Notes: generated by a model from the letters alone, not told the origin. A stretch of 64,000 nucleotides of DNA from Haliotis asinina (GCF_037392515.1 NC_090281.1:48584645-48648644); one strand, 5' to 3'; shown: positions 45,401 to 58,636, counted from the stretch's first letter. A program made the numbers and translations.

Positions 45401-48400
45401 GGTTGTTAGCATTCTCTGTCTACAGAACCATCTCCCAGGCTGTAGTGTGAGAGGTTGTTAGCATTCTCTGTCTACAGAACCTTCTCCCAGGCTGTAGTGT
45501 GAGAGGTTGTTAGCATTCTCTGTCTACAGATCCATCTCCCAGGCTGTAGTTTGAGAGGTTGTTAGCATTCTCTGTCTACAGAACCTTCTCCCAGGCTGTA
45601 GTTTGAGAGGTTGTTAGCATTCTCTGTCTACAGAACCATCTCCCAGGCTGTAGTGTGAGAGGTTGTTAGCATTCTCTGTCTACAGAACCTTCTCCCAGGC
45701 TGTAGTGTGAGAGGTTGTTAGCATTCTCTGTCTACAGATCCATCTCCCAGGCTGTAGTTTGAGAGGTTGTTAGCATTCTCTGTCTACAGAACCTTCTCCC
45801 AGACTGTAGTGTGAGAGGTTGTTAGCATTCTCTGTCTACAGAACCATCTCCCAGGCTGTAGTTTGAGAGGTTGTTAGCATTCTCTGTCTACAGAACCTTC
45901 TCCCAGGCTGTAGTGTGAGAGGTTGTTAGCATTCTCTGTCTACAGAACCATCTCCCAGGCTGTAGTGTGAGAGGTTGTTAGCATTCTCTGTCTACAGAAC
46001 CATCTCCCAGGCTGTAGTTTGAGAGGTTGTTAGCATTTCTGTCTACAGAACCTTCTCCCAGGCTGTAGTTTGAGAGGTTGTTAGCATTCTCTGTCTACAG
46101 AACCTTCTCCCAGGCTGTAGTTTGAGAGGTCGTTAGCATTCTCTGTCCATCGAACCATCTCCCAGGCTGTAGTTTGAGAGGTTGTTAGCATTCTCTGTCT
46201 ACAGAACCTTCTCCCAGGCTGTAGTTTGAGAGGTTGTTAGCATTCTCTGTCTACAGAACCTTCTCCCAGGCTGTAGTGTGAGAGGTTGTTAGCATTCTCT
46301 GTCTACAGAACCATCTCCCAGGCTGTAGTGTGAGAGGTTGTTAGCATTCTCTGTCTACAGAACCATCTCCCAGGCTGTAGTTTGAGAGGTTGCTAGCATT
46401 CTCTGTCTACAGAACCTTCTCCCAGGCTGTAGTTTGAGAGGTTGTTTCCATTCTCTGTCTACAGAACCTTCTCCCAGGCTGTAGTGTGAGAGGTTGTTAG
46501 CATTCTCTGTCTACAGAACCTTCTCCCAGGCTGTAGTTTGAGAGGTTGTTAGCATTCTCTGTCTACAGAACCATCTCCCAGGCTGTAGTGTGAGAGGTTG
46601 TTAGCATTCTCTGTCTACAGAACCATCTCCCAGGCTGTAGTTTGAGAGGTTGTTAGCATTCTCTGTCTACAGAACCTTCTCCCAGGCTGTAGTGTGAGAG
46701 GTTGTTAGCATTCTCTGTCTACAGAACCTTCTCCCAGGCTGTAGTGTGAGAGGTTGTTAGCATTCTCTGTCTACAGAACCATCTCCCAGGCTGTAGTGTG
46801 AGAGGTTGTTAGCATTCTCTGTCTACAGAACCATCTCCCAGGCTGTAGTGTGAGAGGTTGTTAGCATTCTCTGTCTACAGAACCTTCTCCCAGGCTGTAG
46901 TGTGAGAGGTCGTTAGCATTCTCTGTCTACAGAACCATCTCCCGGTCTGCTGTTTAAGAGGTTGTTAGTATGCTTTGTGTAAAAAAACATCTCCCTGCGA
47001 TCTGTTAATTACAGTGTTCCTGTTCTCTTTCTGCAGAACGGCCTCATGGACTTGGTATCAAACTGTTGTTGTCATTCTCTGCCTACACAAACGGAGCAAA
47101 GCTTCTAAATACAAGACAAGTCCCTGGGAGCCTGACAGCTGTACACGGGATCCGCTTTCTCAGCATGACATGGGTGGTTCTGGGACATGCCTTCTCCAGT
47201 CTTCCTTCCATGGGGTGTAAGTGCTGAATCATTTGAAACTCGGCCAAATGCATTTTACTTTCATTAATATTTTGACAACATGAATCGCAATGAACAGCTA
47301 CTATTCATAAACACACTTCTCTTAGGTTCGTTTTTGACACAATAAAAGTAGTATATACCTTTCCGAAAATGCATTATTGAATCGGTTGGTTTGTTTGTTT
47401 GTTATTTATTATTGTTGTTTGTTCTTTATTTTTTACTTCACAGCAAATTATAACCATGTGTAGGTCTTACAAATATGCAAGTTGCCAATCATTTTCCTGT
47501 ACATATATGTCAACTTGCATCCTCATATATTCAACTCAATTTCTGATACATAGATTTATTTCCTTATGATAACTTGCTTTCATAAAATAGATACAGTGTG
47601 TGAAGCCCATGCCAGGTGTCCCAGCCGTGATATTAATGGAATATTGACGAGTATTGTAACACCCAACTTACTCACCCACTTTGCATCTTTCAGCTAATCT
47701 TGCCCCCTTTCTCCAAGAGAGTATCAGCAGGTGGACCTTCCACGGAATCCTCAATGCTTTTGTATCCGTGGATACATTCTTCACATTAAGGTAAGGAGCG
47801 ACGAGGTAGTACAGTGGTTAAAGGTCCGCTAGTCCTCGATTCCCCACATGGGTAAAATGTGTGAAGCCCGCTCCTGGTATCTGCTGCAATGATATTGCTA
47901 AAAGCTACGTAAAACCTCAGACACTCAATAACACTGAATAAGGTAAAAGTCCAACCCATACGATCACTATATCAGATTTATGAACGACATTTAGGTGTTA
48001 CCGTCTCATGTGTGTATGGCGGGTGTTACCAATGGACCTCATCACGAACACCAGGTTTTCTCACTTTTGGCATGCCGCGGTCATATTTAAATATTGTCGA
48101 GTAGGATTAAACAATAGTGAACCAGAAAACTTTTCACAAGTATTTTGTGAAGGTCCGACCGAAAACAGTTTCGTTTGTTTTCTTGACTAGTGGGCTGCTT
48201 GTCGCCTATCTGGCCATGAAGGAGCTAAAGAAAGGCCGAGGAAAGCTAAATTGGGCCATGTTCTACTTCCACAGATTCTGGAGGTAGGTGTAACCCCAAC
48301 AGTTGTACAGAATATATCTGTATAGATTCCGAAATGAAATATAGCTTCAAATATGACTTTACCCCTTTGGTACATAAAAAGGAAAGGCGGTATGGTAGCC

Positions 48401-51400
48401 GAATGGTCATGCCGAAGTCCTGGGATCGACTGCCTACAAGGGTAAAATGTGTGAAGCCCATTTCTAGAGTTCCTACCATGATATTGCTGGAATAATACTA
48501 AAAGCGGCGTAACACCATCCTCACTAATTCACTCGATATATCACAAAATGTGCATGAATGGAAGTTTGATACTCTGTGAAAGCCTTTGTCTTGATATATG
48601 TTTTGATATCCATCGTCTTTCCAGACTGTATTGGCAATACTCACAACTCATTCACTCGGTGAGATGAAGGCATGTGCACCTAAAGCAAATTAGTATAGTA
48701 CATGTTGACTGTTTTCATTGTTCCCTACTGTTTTGCCTTTTAAGGCCAGCTGAATTGTTTTGGTTGAATAGCTGAGACTGCTTATTCGCTTTCGTATATT
48801 TCAAGTAAAAAGGGAATTCAAGGAATGATTCATATGTAAATAGAATGAAAGATCTCTGATCAGGGCCCCATTTCACAAACCTACGGCAGAGCTACGACTG
48901 TCGTACAGTACCGACAATTTTAGCATTGCGATAGCTTTGTGAAACGAGGCCAACGTAACGTGGTCCATGTATGACATCTAACTGAATACAAGACTGTAAA
49001 ATTAACGACGAAATGGTACCTTACTTACTTACTTTTTCGGGCTGAAGTGAAATTCATCGGTACATTTTCACTGCAAACAGACAATAGGGAACGCTATTTC
49101 CATTGTTCTTGGAAATGTTTTGTTAGCATAACTGATTAACTGACCTAGGGCAATTATTTCTTTTTACCAACAACAAAATTGTACTTATTTGTTAGTCTTC
49201 ATCATGCCTAATACATTACACGCGTATTAAATAGGTATGCCCTCGTGGTGTCATCACCCTCTCTCCGATAGTTTATTTAAATACACTCTGCTCTGGTAGG
49301 GTGATTAACCTATGCATATATAATTAATAGTATTGTTGCTTTAGGCTGACTCCAGTTTACATGATGATGCTGATGTTTTACACGTGCTTATTCCACTATC
49401 TCGGAGATGGACCTATCTGGCCTCAGACGGGTGTGCAGAAGCATCAATGCAGGGACAACTGGTGGACGAACCTTCTTTACATCAATAACCTCGTCAACAA
49501 GGACGAAATGGTACTTACCACAGCATTACTTATACACAGCCATATATTCTGTACAGCAAAAGAAACGCAATCTTCGAAAAAATGAAATCTCATGAAAGTA
49601 TGGGTTCATGTTTGTGTCTTCTATTTAGAAACTTGACAGAGTTGCGTTTCCTTGGATGTTCAGAATGCATAATCAAAAACCAACTCTGTGTAATGCACTA
49701 TGCTCCGTTAGCAAGTTCATGAAAGCAAGCACGGCCTTCATGAAACACTCACGTTAGGCTAAATACAGACAGTTGGAACAGGCCGCGTAAACGTAACATG
49801 CTCCGCGAGCACCTAGGGAGCATGGCTGATCTGGTCCGGAATTTGTATTGTTTGTTTATTGTATTCTTGACGGTCCTATTGGTATCCGGCAAATGAATTA
49901 GTTGTAAATTGTAACTGACACCTCTTCTAATCTCTGTGTTCGCTTAGAACTACTGGCAAACAAGGATAAGTTGTTGCCGCACACTGGCGCTTGCCATTGT
50001 GAGCAAAGAGACCTCGGGTTGTCCGGTATCAAGTGTAGTGTGTATTACCGACTTGCAGCACCGACCACCTGTCAGGAGCATTAGACATGGCATTGGAAAA
50101 AAATAATAGAAAGCTGAATTTTTCAGGAAAGCTTCAGAACATTATTGCCATGTGCAAAGTACAAAGTTCTGCAAATTCTACCTTGTGGCATTTTCAAGAT
50201 GGCCGCCAATTTCAAGATGGCCACCAAAGTCATTAAAATGATTATACACACAGATATTTTGTCAATAATTGTGTCATGTGATATATCAAATGAAGGCTCA
50301 TCTCACAAGGAATCTAAATATATTGATATCATGCATTTTGGCTTTTTCAAAATGGCCACAAATTTCAGATATCTACGCGCGGAATCAATTTCATCTTCAT
50401 GTATTGCACGTGCACTACCCTACATATGCTCTACCTTTCACAAACCGAATGAGTTTGCTCACTGCCGTTCAATGCCTTTTTCTCGTAAACGCGTTCCCAG
50501 CACTGGTCCAACTTGTCCTTGTTTGCCAGTAGTGAAAGGCAAATGGCATACTTGTTTATGATAATCTCTAATCTTACAGTGTTTCGGGTGGGCCTGGTAC
50601 CTGGCAAATGACATGCAGTTCTTCGTCTTGAGTCCCCTCATTCTCATCCCCCTCTTCTAGTAAGTAGATATCTCTTTTGCTACTCGGCTAATGTTTGTGT
50701 CACTGAACCAACGCGTTAGTTGATAATGTCTCTAGTACGTATTCGGCAGTTAGTTAATAATTCCCCTGGTACATATTCCACTGTTAGTGTATTATTCCTG
50801 TGGAACGTATTTGACTGTTAGTTAATAACACCACTGGTACGTATCCCACGGTTAGTTATTCGCATGATACGTGTTACACGTAATTCACGGTTTGTAATTT
50901 ATATTCACATATTATGATACATACTTCACGTTAGGAATACGTGCGATACTTATTACTGCTATCCATTCGTGTCATACACAGTTCAGGGTGTGTAATTCGA
51001 TTGATACGGGTACCACGGTTTGTATGATAGTCCCATGCACGTAATAGCGTAGTTAGGTATAGGCTGCTTTGTTGTGACTTGTATTCAGGTTTTGTGTTTC
51101 GCCAGATAAGGGTTATCCATGTGTTTGAACCACGAACACATCCGTCTCCTACAACCCATGCTATGCAGGATGAACCGCCAATAACCCACAATCGTCGTAA
51201 GCGCAAACTAACGAGGATTGTTCGTTTTAGCTACTGTTTTTCCTTGATTGTCATGGAGTACTCATGCTTTCAGCCACTGGTTTTCGTTGGTTGTTATGGA
51301 GTGTTCATGCTTTGAGCCATTGGTTTTTGTGTCCACGGTTAGTTATACGCCTTCAGCCACAAGTTTTCATTGGTTGTCATAGTATCCTCATGATTTCAGC

Positions 51401-54400
51401 TACTGTTTTCCTTGGTTGTCATGGAATACTCATGCTTTCAGCCACTGGCTTGTTAGACCCAGACACAGCGTGGACAAAGTGGCATACTGACGGTGACTTG
51501 AAACAACAACTCTTTCTTCCTTATTTCCAGTTCGGAGATGCTCGGTATGATTGTGATCGGCGTATTCCTTGCTGCTACTCTCACGACTGCTGGATTGATA
51601 TCAAGGCTTGACAACCTACCCGTTGGTGTCTTCTACCAGACGGAGGGAAAGCAGTAGGTTTTCTGTCTTTTATATAGGTATAAAGTTATCGTTTCATTGA
51701 TTTATCATAGTGGATGTTCATTTTAACAGACTCGATCATATATGTTTTATGTGGCACTAGTAAAATCTGACTCTAGCACATGTAAGTATCATCGACGAAA
51801 ATTAAAACAGTTTTCTACGTAGACATATATCTTTTCCGGAGGTATGAATATATTACGTGGATGAAAGTATAGTCTAGGTAGATATCAGTATATTTTACGT
51901 GGATGAAAGATTCTTCTACGTAGATAGGAGTATATTTTACGTGGATGAAAGCATTGTCTACGTAGGCATGAGTACATTATACGTGGATGAAAGTATCGTC
52001 TACGTAGATAGGAGTATATTTTACGTGGATGAAAGTATCGTCTACGTAGATGTGAGTATATTTTACGTAGATGAAAGTACCGTCTACGTAGGTATGAGCA
52101 TATTTTACGTGGATAGAAGATTCATCTACGTAGATATGAGTATATTTTACCTGGATGGTGGTATTATCTACGTATGACCATATTTTACGTGGATGGAAGT
52201 ATGTTGTACGTAGACGTCAGAATCAACGACGTATAAGATATTTTCTTCAGACGGATACGCTTCTATAGTATTCAGCTTAACGAAATTAAATATCTGTACC
52301 ATCCATTCTAAATCTAACAAAACTGTCCCTTTTTTCAGGGGTCTTGCCAATTTTAACGACTACTACATGACTCCTTACTGTCGGATGGGTCCATACCTCA
52401 TTGGCATAGTCGCCGGATATCTCCTGTACAAAACCAACTGTAAACTCCGCCTAAATAAGGTTAGTCTAAAACTGCAGCTTATCAAGAAAAGGGAAACCAG
52501 ACAGATTACATGGATGCCAGACAGGGAGTGGGTAAAATTAGTTGTACGCCTGTAGCAACATTCCTGCAATATCACGACGGGGGACACCCTAAAATGGGCT
52601 TCACACAATGTACCCATGTGAGGAATCGAACCCGATCTTCGGCATGACGAGCGACCATTTTGGCCACTAGGCGGCCAGAAGGTATTGTTAAATTGATGAA
52701 TGTACAGATTTTTTGGGCGGTGTAATACTCACTCACTCACTCACTCACTCTGTACAATTCTTACTGCAGAAAGCAGTGTTGGTCGGATGGGCTGTGGCAG
52801 CTGCGTCCGCTCTCGCAGTGCTTTATGGGCCGTACGAATCAGCCAATGGGACGCCGATGCCGAGTGACGTTTCAGCATTTTACAACTCGGCTCACAGGAC
52901 GGTGTGGGGAGCTGCAGTCTGCTGGGTTGTGGTGGCGTGTGTAACAGGGAACGGAGGTACGACTACAATATCCAAGCCTGACTCAACATGTGCAGCCCAA
53001 ACTGGACATCTTCTCTTGTAGCAGAAGTTATTCTTCTAACAACAAGGCATCTGATAATGACATATCCCCCGACCCCAACCTATTTCAAAGAACATGTCAT
53101 CTGACAGTTACTTGATGTTTTTTTAGACTATGTTCGAATCGCTTCCTTGGAAATCATGATAAATGCCAAGTGACAGTAAACAGCAAAAGCACAGGAACCC
53201 GATTATAATACTGTAGGTTAAACATAGACCATAGATATACACTCACGTCATATATATTAATAGAGTAAAGGGGCAGCAGCTGCCATATTGGATTGTCGTG
53301 CCGGCATAGACTCGCTCCGATTTCAGGCTGAAATGTACGCTAAGAATTCGGTGACATTCGAAACTATGCACACGTACCTCTCAATTATACATGTCCCCGC
53401 ACATCCTGCCCGATTTCCACGACATAACACCCATTTTATTAACTCTAATACGTCCTCAAACTCGAAAATCAAACAAAACACCTCTGGGGTGAACGTTTTC
53501 CCGGCACGACAATCCAGTAGCTTCAGATTATTATATCTTTCAATTTTGGTCGAAAAATATTTAACGGTATTTGAGTTATGCCCCGGAAACAAAACGAACG
53601 GACAGACAGAGAGACGAGGCGTCGACTATATCCCCCCGCATTACATGCCTGGGGGATAAAAAGGAACAAAACGCAACACCATTAGGCCTTATTGTCTAGT
53701 ATGCCTGATTTTGTTTCAACGTCCTTGCCCAAGCTTCCTACCACACCGCAGCCACATTAACCCTTTATGTTGACACAGCAGACCTTCAAAAGGTGTTGAT
53801 AGAAGATAGCTTGATCAAAAGGTTATGTAGAACTACAAAAATGATTAAACGTAAAGCCAAATCTTGACAAATTTGGAAACAAAAGTAGATTCTCAGAGCA
53901 TCATTTGGTCAGCATTAATAAGGATAGAAACACCTTTACTTTTAAATCTCCAGAACTGGTCTCCTGAAAGTGATAATAATAATGTTTCAGGTTTTGTGAA
54001 CACGTTAATGTCATGTACTGGTTTTGTGACTCTAAGCCGTCTGACGTATTGCGCCTATCTCATTCACCCGATGGTGATCATCTACCAATACATGACACAC
54101 AGGAGCCCCTTCTTCATATCCGACGTCAACATTGTAAGTTATGGGACCCGGAAGAAGGTCACGGCACTTCATGGAACCTTATGTTGACATGTTTAATTGT
54201 GTACCTGCATGAACGCGAATAGGTATTACGACACGGTAGTAACTGTGTAGTGATATGTTAATATTCAGTATCGCTTGGGTAACAGTGCCTTTCACGGACA
54301 AGGTGATTGCATTGTTACAGTAAAGAAATTGTGCTGCAACCGTTTTTGTTTGGTTTGGTTGTTGTTTATTGCTGCCTTCAGCAATACTGTAGCTGTATGT

Positions 54401-55204
54401 CAGTGGTCTGTAAATGAAATAAAATGATTTTCCAGCACGACAATGACCCGAAACATCGTTCAAAGCATTCTCAAGCATGGTTTCGGGCCCAAAATATGAC
54501 ATTATTTGATTCTTCAACCTATAGCCCTGACCTAAATCCAGGAGGGGATTTATGAAGGAAAGTGTCAATAAGAAAAATCTGACAAATATTGCTGAAATGA
54601 AAGAAGAGGTGGCCCGATATTGGGACAGCGTGGACCACGACTTTCTTACTCCCTTGATCAATAGATTGCGCCGCCGCATTGAATCGTGCACAGTTGCCCA
54701 TAGTGACTTGACAAAATACTAACTGTTCACCTGTATTTGATCTGGAGTTAAGTTCTGCTAAGATTCACATTTAAAACGTGAGTAATGAGTGAAAAAGTAA
54801 AAGATTACAATCTTTAAATTCTCAATAATTTCTGTTTATACTATATGACTGAAAATAAAGCAAGACACATGCCTTCCCGAAGAAGGCAAGCTAACGGTAG
54901 AACCCGCCATTCTTGCAACTTGCATAATATATAAGGAATAAAAGTTAACATTTCCACAACGTCACTTCTTAGTTTTGAAATAGACTGGCGCTCAACTTTT
55001 TATTCTCGGCCTATCTAACTGTTTGCTGTGTGTCGTGTCAAGAAATAGTCGTGTACAAAACCGTACGTATTTTCGTTTCAGGTGTGCAACTTTCTCGGAT
55101 TTCTCGTGATCACCTACGGCCTATCCTTTGTTGTGTCCCTTGTGTTCGAAGCACCGATGATGGGCTTGGAGAAAGCAGTGTTTAGGCGTGAACGACGCAA
55201 CTGA
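39468..55204 (+). CDS. nrf-6: NRF-6-like membrane O-acyltransferase, tandem copy 2 (771 aa)
   Basis: Exons: 39468-39849, 40703-40857, 41997-42093, 43063-43150, 44228-44508, 47037-47216, 47694-47790, 48191-48283, 49345-49510, 50580-50659, 51531-51653, 52339-52459, 52770-52956, 53991-54133, 55082-55204. Exon lengths are identical to copy 1 in all 15 cases, and the frame is intact. By eye about 17 residues differ. Examples: C to R in the acidic loop (QDCLPDQ to QDRLPDQ), L to P just after the R-X10-H motif (SSLLSMG to SSLPSMG), and W to C in exon 14 (MSWTGF to MSCTGF). R374, H385, all NRF cysteines and the SRLTYCAYLIHP motif are kept, so it should encode a working enzyme. Intron 5 is 1.5 kb longer than in copy 1 because of the minisatellite. 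Confidence 0.93.
42735..42955 (+). mobile_element. SINE remnant, intron 3 of copy 2
   Basis: Counterpart of 22995-23215, with the same decayed tail. Here the sequence to its left is uninterrupted (GCATTATC at 42697-42704). Confidence 0.7.
43730..44110. repeat. Degenerate tandem repeat, intron 4 of copy 2
   Basis: Same ATGAACAATATTCA-type units as in copy 1, with different unit losses. Confidence 0.7.
45218..47036 (+). repeat. 52-bp minisatellite before exon 6, copy 2 (about 34 units)
   Basis: Units begin AACC at 45218 and continue to 46933 in a 52-bp register. A degenerate unit near 46986 follows and exon 6 begins at 47037. Two sites vary between units: ACCATCTCC or ACCTTCTCC, and AGTGTGAG or AGTTTGAG. 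The variants recur in blocks, and a rare TGTCCATCG variant occurs twice, 831 bp apart, which points to block duplication. Nearly all units carry TCTCTGTCTACAG. Confidence 0.95.
47793..47935 (+). mobile_element. tRNA-headed SINE, intron 7 of copy 2 (uninterrupted)
   Basis: Same SINE as 26645-26786, starting at the exon 7 donor. Its tail reads through CAATAACACTGAATAAGG without the foldback element present in copy 1. Confidence 0.75.
48373..48532 (+). mobile_element. tRNA-headed SINE, intron 8 of copy 2
   Basis: Near-identical to 27913-28072. A short palindromic element like that at 28401-28484 follows at about 48863-48946. Confidence 0.8.
49953..50529. mobile_element. MITE with TA flanks, intron 9 of copy 2
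   Basis: Counterpart of 29495-30093 with a small internal deletion near 49974. TA dinucleotides flank both ends. Confidence 0.75.
51825..52215. repeat. 42-bp minisatellite, intron 11 of copy 2
   Basis: About nine units, with one more than copy 1 and different GTGGATG/GTAGATG variants. See 31445-31810 for the unit. Confidence 0.9.
52555..52676 (-). mobile_element. tRNA-headed SINE, minus strand, intron 12 of copy 2
   Basis: Counterpart of 32150-32280 with the same B-box and head. Confidence 0.85.
53290..53515. mobile_element. MITE-like element with 15-bp perfect inverted repeats, intron 13 of copy 2 only
   Basis: GGATTGTCGTGCCGG (53290-53304) and its exact complement (53501-53515) bound 226 bp. 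It sits where copy 1 has the degenerate repeat array of intron 13, so a deletion plus insertion separate the two copies. No coding frame or clear target duplication. Confidence 0.6.
54433..54847 (+). pseudogene. Tc1 transposase 3' fragment, intron 14 of copy 2
   Basis: Counterpart of 35235-35650 with the same left breakpoint and the same loss of the catalytic Glu motif, so the fragment was already broken before duplication. Confidence 0.85.
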
Positions 55205-55479
55205 ACTGAAGACATCATTCGTGAACAGTTACTAGGAGTTCATTTATGCATGTACATTTGAGTTACTGGTGAATTGTAATTGCCACATTGTCTTTCAAAA
55301 TGTCACCTTATGCTTAAGGTTTTTCGAAACTGTTTTACACAGTATCACAAAATTTAATGCTTTACTGTGAATGAACATTGTGAGAATCATTTTCTTCAAA
55401 CATTTTGCTGTTCATGTTAATGCTTATTGTGATGAACAAAGCGAATCTGTAATGTTTGTGAGAGTTTATTGAAAGGAGG

Positions 55480-55805
55480 ATGTTCAGGGTCAGTAAGGGC
55501 GGCACCTAACGTTTGAATGCTTTGAATGATTAGCAGGTTGTTCTGGGTCAGTAAGAGCGGTACTTAACGTTTTAACGAACAGCGGGTTGTTCTGGGTCGG
55601 TAAGAGCAGTACTTAACGTTTTAACGAACAGCGGGTTGTTCTGGGTCAGTAAGAGCAGTACTTAACGTTTTAACGAACAGTGGGTTGTTCTGGGTCGGTA
55701 AGAGCAGTACTTAACGTTTTAACGAACAGCGGGTTGTTCTGGGTCAGTAAGAGCAGTACTTAACGTTTTAACGAACAGCGGGTTGTTCTGGGTCGGTAAG
55801 AGCGG
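55480..55805. repeat. 49-bp minisatellite in the 3' region of copy 2
   Basis: About six units; TACTTAACG starts recur every 49 bp (55561, 55610, 55659 and on). Units are almost identical, alternating GGGTCGG and GGGTCAG, which suggests recent expansion relative to copy 1. Confidence 0.9.
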
Positions 55806-56537
55806 TACTCATTTGGTTGAACAGGTGGCTAAGCAATACCGTGAACCATCTTGTGCCGAACCTATGAATATCTCGAAGACAAAGCTTGGTTCCGTATTCC
55901 ATTTTAGTTATGGTATGTCGAAAGTGCAGTTCTACAATGCGTTTTGACTGTATTTACTAATTGATTCTATCAAATACATAATACGTCGTTGTACTTTCTC
56001 ACAGCATGTTCGTTATACGGCATGACCGGCAATGTCATCTACAATTAAGTTGTTCACTGTTCACGAGTCATCAGTGAACATTGCATTTATCTTACCGAAC
56101 ACATCAGTGATAATTGTGAACTGCTTGAAACACGGTACCGATTCTTCACGATCGCTAGAATTTACAGACAAGAAAAACTGATTTAGTGTTGTCTCCCTTC
56201 CACCGATTTGCATTCGCAACACATCGGTAATTCCTGTACATCATGCGAGATTCAATGATACTCGTGATACTACCACGAAGTACTAACAGGGTGCGGCATT
56301 CCCAGCGGGATACATTGAAAAGTTACTCGCTTGTAAGCGAGGTACATTGATAATAATAGAAAAGCGTTCAGCCAATCATAAAGCGACATTAATATGTGAG
56401 GTAAGACGAATGTGGAAGTTGCCTCATCTTAACGACGAATGTTGATATTCCAGATACTTGCTTTGTTGTTCAAAATATTATGTTCTTGATGAAATTGGCA
56501 TCAACATTGATATGTTTTGTATATAGTGAATGTTCTT

Positions 56538-56543
56538 AATAAA
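56538..56543 (+). promoter_or_regulatory. Candidate polyadenylation signal, copy 2
   Basis: AATAAA about 1.33 kb past the stop, in the same context as 37266-37271. Confidence 0.4.
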
Positions 56544-58636
56544 ATATATATTTTACAAATATGGAGTGACTCATAAACGGTTTTCTAAATAGTGTTTCAA
56601 CAGACAAAGGGTACTATTCAACTTTAATCATTCACTGTTACGTTTCAGCTCCTATCAAGTACCGTTACCAACCAAACTTGAATGTAAGAATGAAAGAAGT
56701 TGAAACCATCTAAGTAAAACACAGTCAATTATGTCTTAAAAGGAACAGTGGCCTTTCCAGTACGTGTTACGTGTAACACACTATCGTATCCGATCTTGTG
56801 AATCAGAACATCACTGTACATACAGTCAAACCACTTCGGCCTCGTAGCCCTGATATTCTGCATAATAGTGTATGTGCCTTCTTATATAAGTGGATTCGTG
56901 GAGATCCGGGTCTACACTGGTCTTCAGTAACCCAACTTTGTCGGAAGAGGCGGATAACTAGACTTGGTTAACCCGTAGAACTTGAAGTCAAGGTGCCAAC
57001 AAGCTGCTTGTTGAATGCATGGTAAATGTAAGAATTATTATAGGAATACATATACTTAACTGCCCTGTACATATCCATGACAACGCTGCCAGTCGCTACA
57101 TAAAAATAAGTTTCACAAAATGACTTAGTGTGGCAAGACAATAGTCGCAATAAATTTTACCACAGAATAATCATTTAAAACTATGAGAAGTACATTTGCA
57201 TATTAATAAGCAATTGGAGCTGATTTGTGATTCTGGTAATGGCATCGACAAGCGTTTTGTATTCAATATCAATAACTTCTGCAAGCACCAGTAAAAATGT
57301 TCAAGCATAGTCGAATTACGTCAGTTCCTATGCACAGATAGAGAATTCTAACGCTGTCTTTATAGTTTGACGATAGCGCTAGCGAATCCTCATAATTTCC
57401 CTTTACCAACAGCGCATTTAAGTCTGAGAATTTTATTCGACGCAGGATAAAACGCTCATAGTTTCATAATACATCGCTATTATTGATTTGCATTACAGGG
57501 GGATTAGCTCAGTAGTTATAACAGTGAAACAATTGCAACGTGCAGTACGTGATGAGTGTTAACTTTCATCAACCCTACTTGGTTCTCGGTGTTATGCTGA
57601 TATGGTGGTATCCTGGCTCGATGGTACGGTGGTATCCTGGTTCGATGGTATACTTTTATTTTTATATCCCGTTACGGTAGTATCCTAGTATGCTGGTATC
57701 CTAATATGGTGATACGCTGTTACGGTGATATGCTTGTGTGTTGGTATCCTATTATATGATGGTATGACGATATCTAGGGAAGGTGGTCTGTATTACAAGT
57801 ATTCACACATTAGAACGAAGCGGCACTTCGTCAGACGTTTATTTGATTAGTTGCCATATACAGTGGACGGTGTATGCACACCAGCTTTTACGTCTATACT
57901 CCCATCAACGAATAAGATATCTGTGAATTTACCGGAGATCAGTTCCTGTTCGCCTGAATGCAGAATATCTCAAAACGAGTTGTTACTTCCTGCACGAATG
58001 GCCGGTAAGGTTCAAACAAGCTAGCTGACTTCTTCATTTTCGATAGTTGCATAAGGTCTTTCAATTTTGCATAAAGAAGACATCTGTTTGGGGAGAATCA
58101 TTTGTTAAAAGATGTATTGTCAACAATAAGGAAATCGAAAAGTAGTAAGCACTCTTTGTATGGAGATACGTTTTCGGCAGTTTTACTTCATAGCCACCTT
58201 CCTGTACGATAACGCAGAATGTCTTTTTTAACCCAAAATCATTCGCTCATTAGCCTACACATGATACAGTTAGATTATATTCCAAGATATTAGTCATCCC
58301 TCCCTTCGTCACTATCGTGTATATCTAACCGAGTACAGGTAAGTGCATATCGGCGACTGAGGGAGGCAGGGTCGCCCAGATTTTAAGGCTCTCGTCATTC
58401 AAAGTTGGTCGATCGGCTTCATTTCAGGTTTCCGTGGAAAAAAACATATTAATGCATTCTTTTACTTATCAGTAGAACGACTGTAAGTTAGGTGACATAA
58501 CCAGTCGCACCAATTAAATCGGGAAATGAACCCGGTCAACAGACAACGAAAAACGTAGTGATTTGGCAGGGGTCAAACCCCGGAAACCACACCGTTCTCC
58601 AACTTTCTACTGCACCATTCTACCCCCCTCAAAGTA
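56544..58636. other. Spacer between copy 2 and copy 3
   Basis: Homologous throughout to 37272-39142, with a SINE head fragment at about 56905-56970 and GGTGGTATCC-type repeats at about 57600-57770. It contains an extra segment near 58395-58550 that copy 2's own upstream region lacks. No gene seen. Confidence 0.6.

Noticed and set aside
45218-46985. CRISPR-like array
   Set aside because: The 52-bp units are directly adjacent with no unique spacers, in an animal intron; it is a minisatellite.
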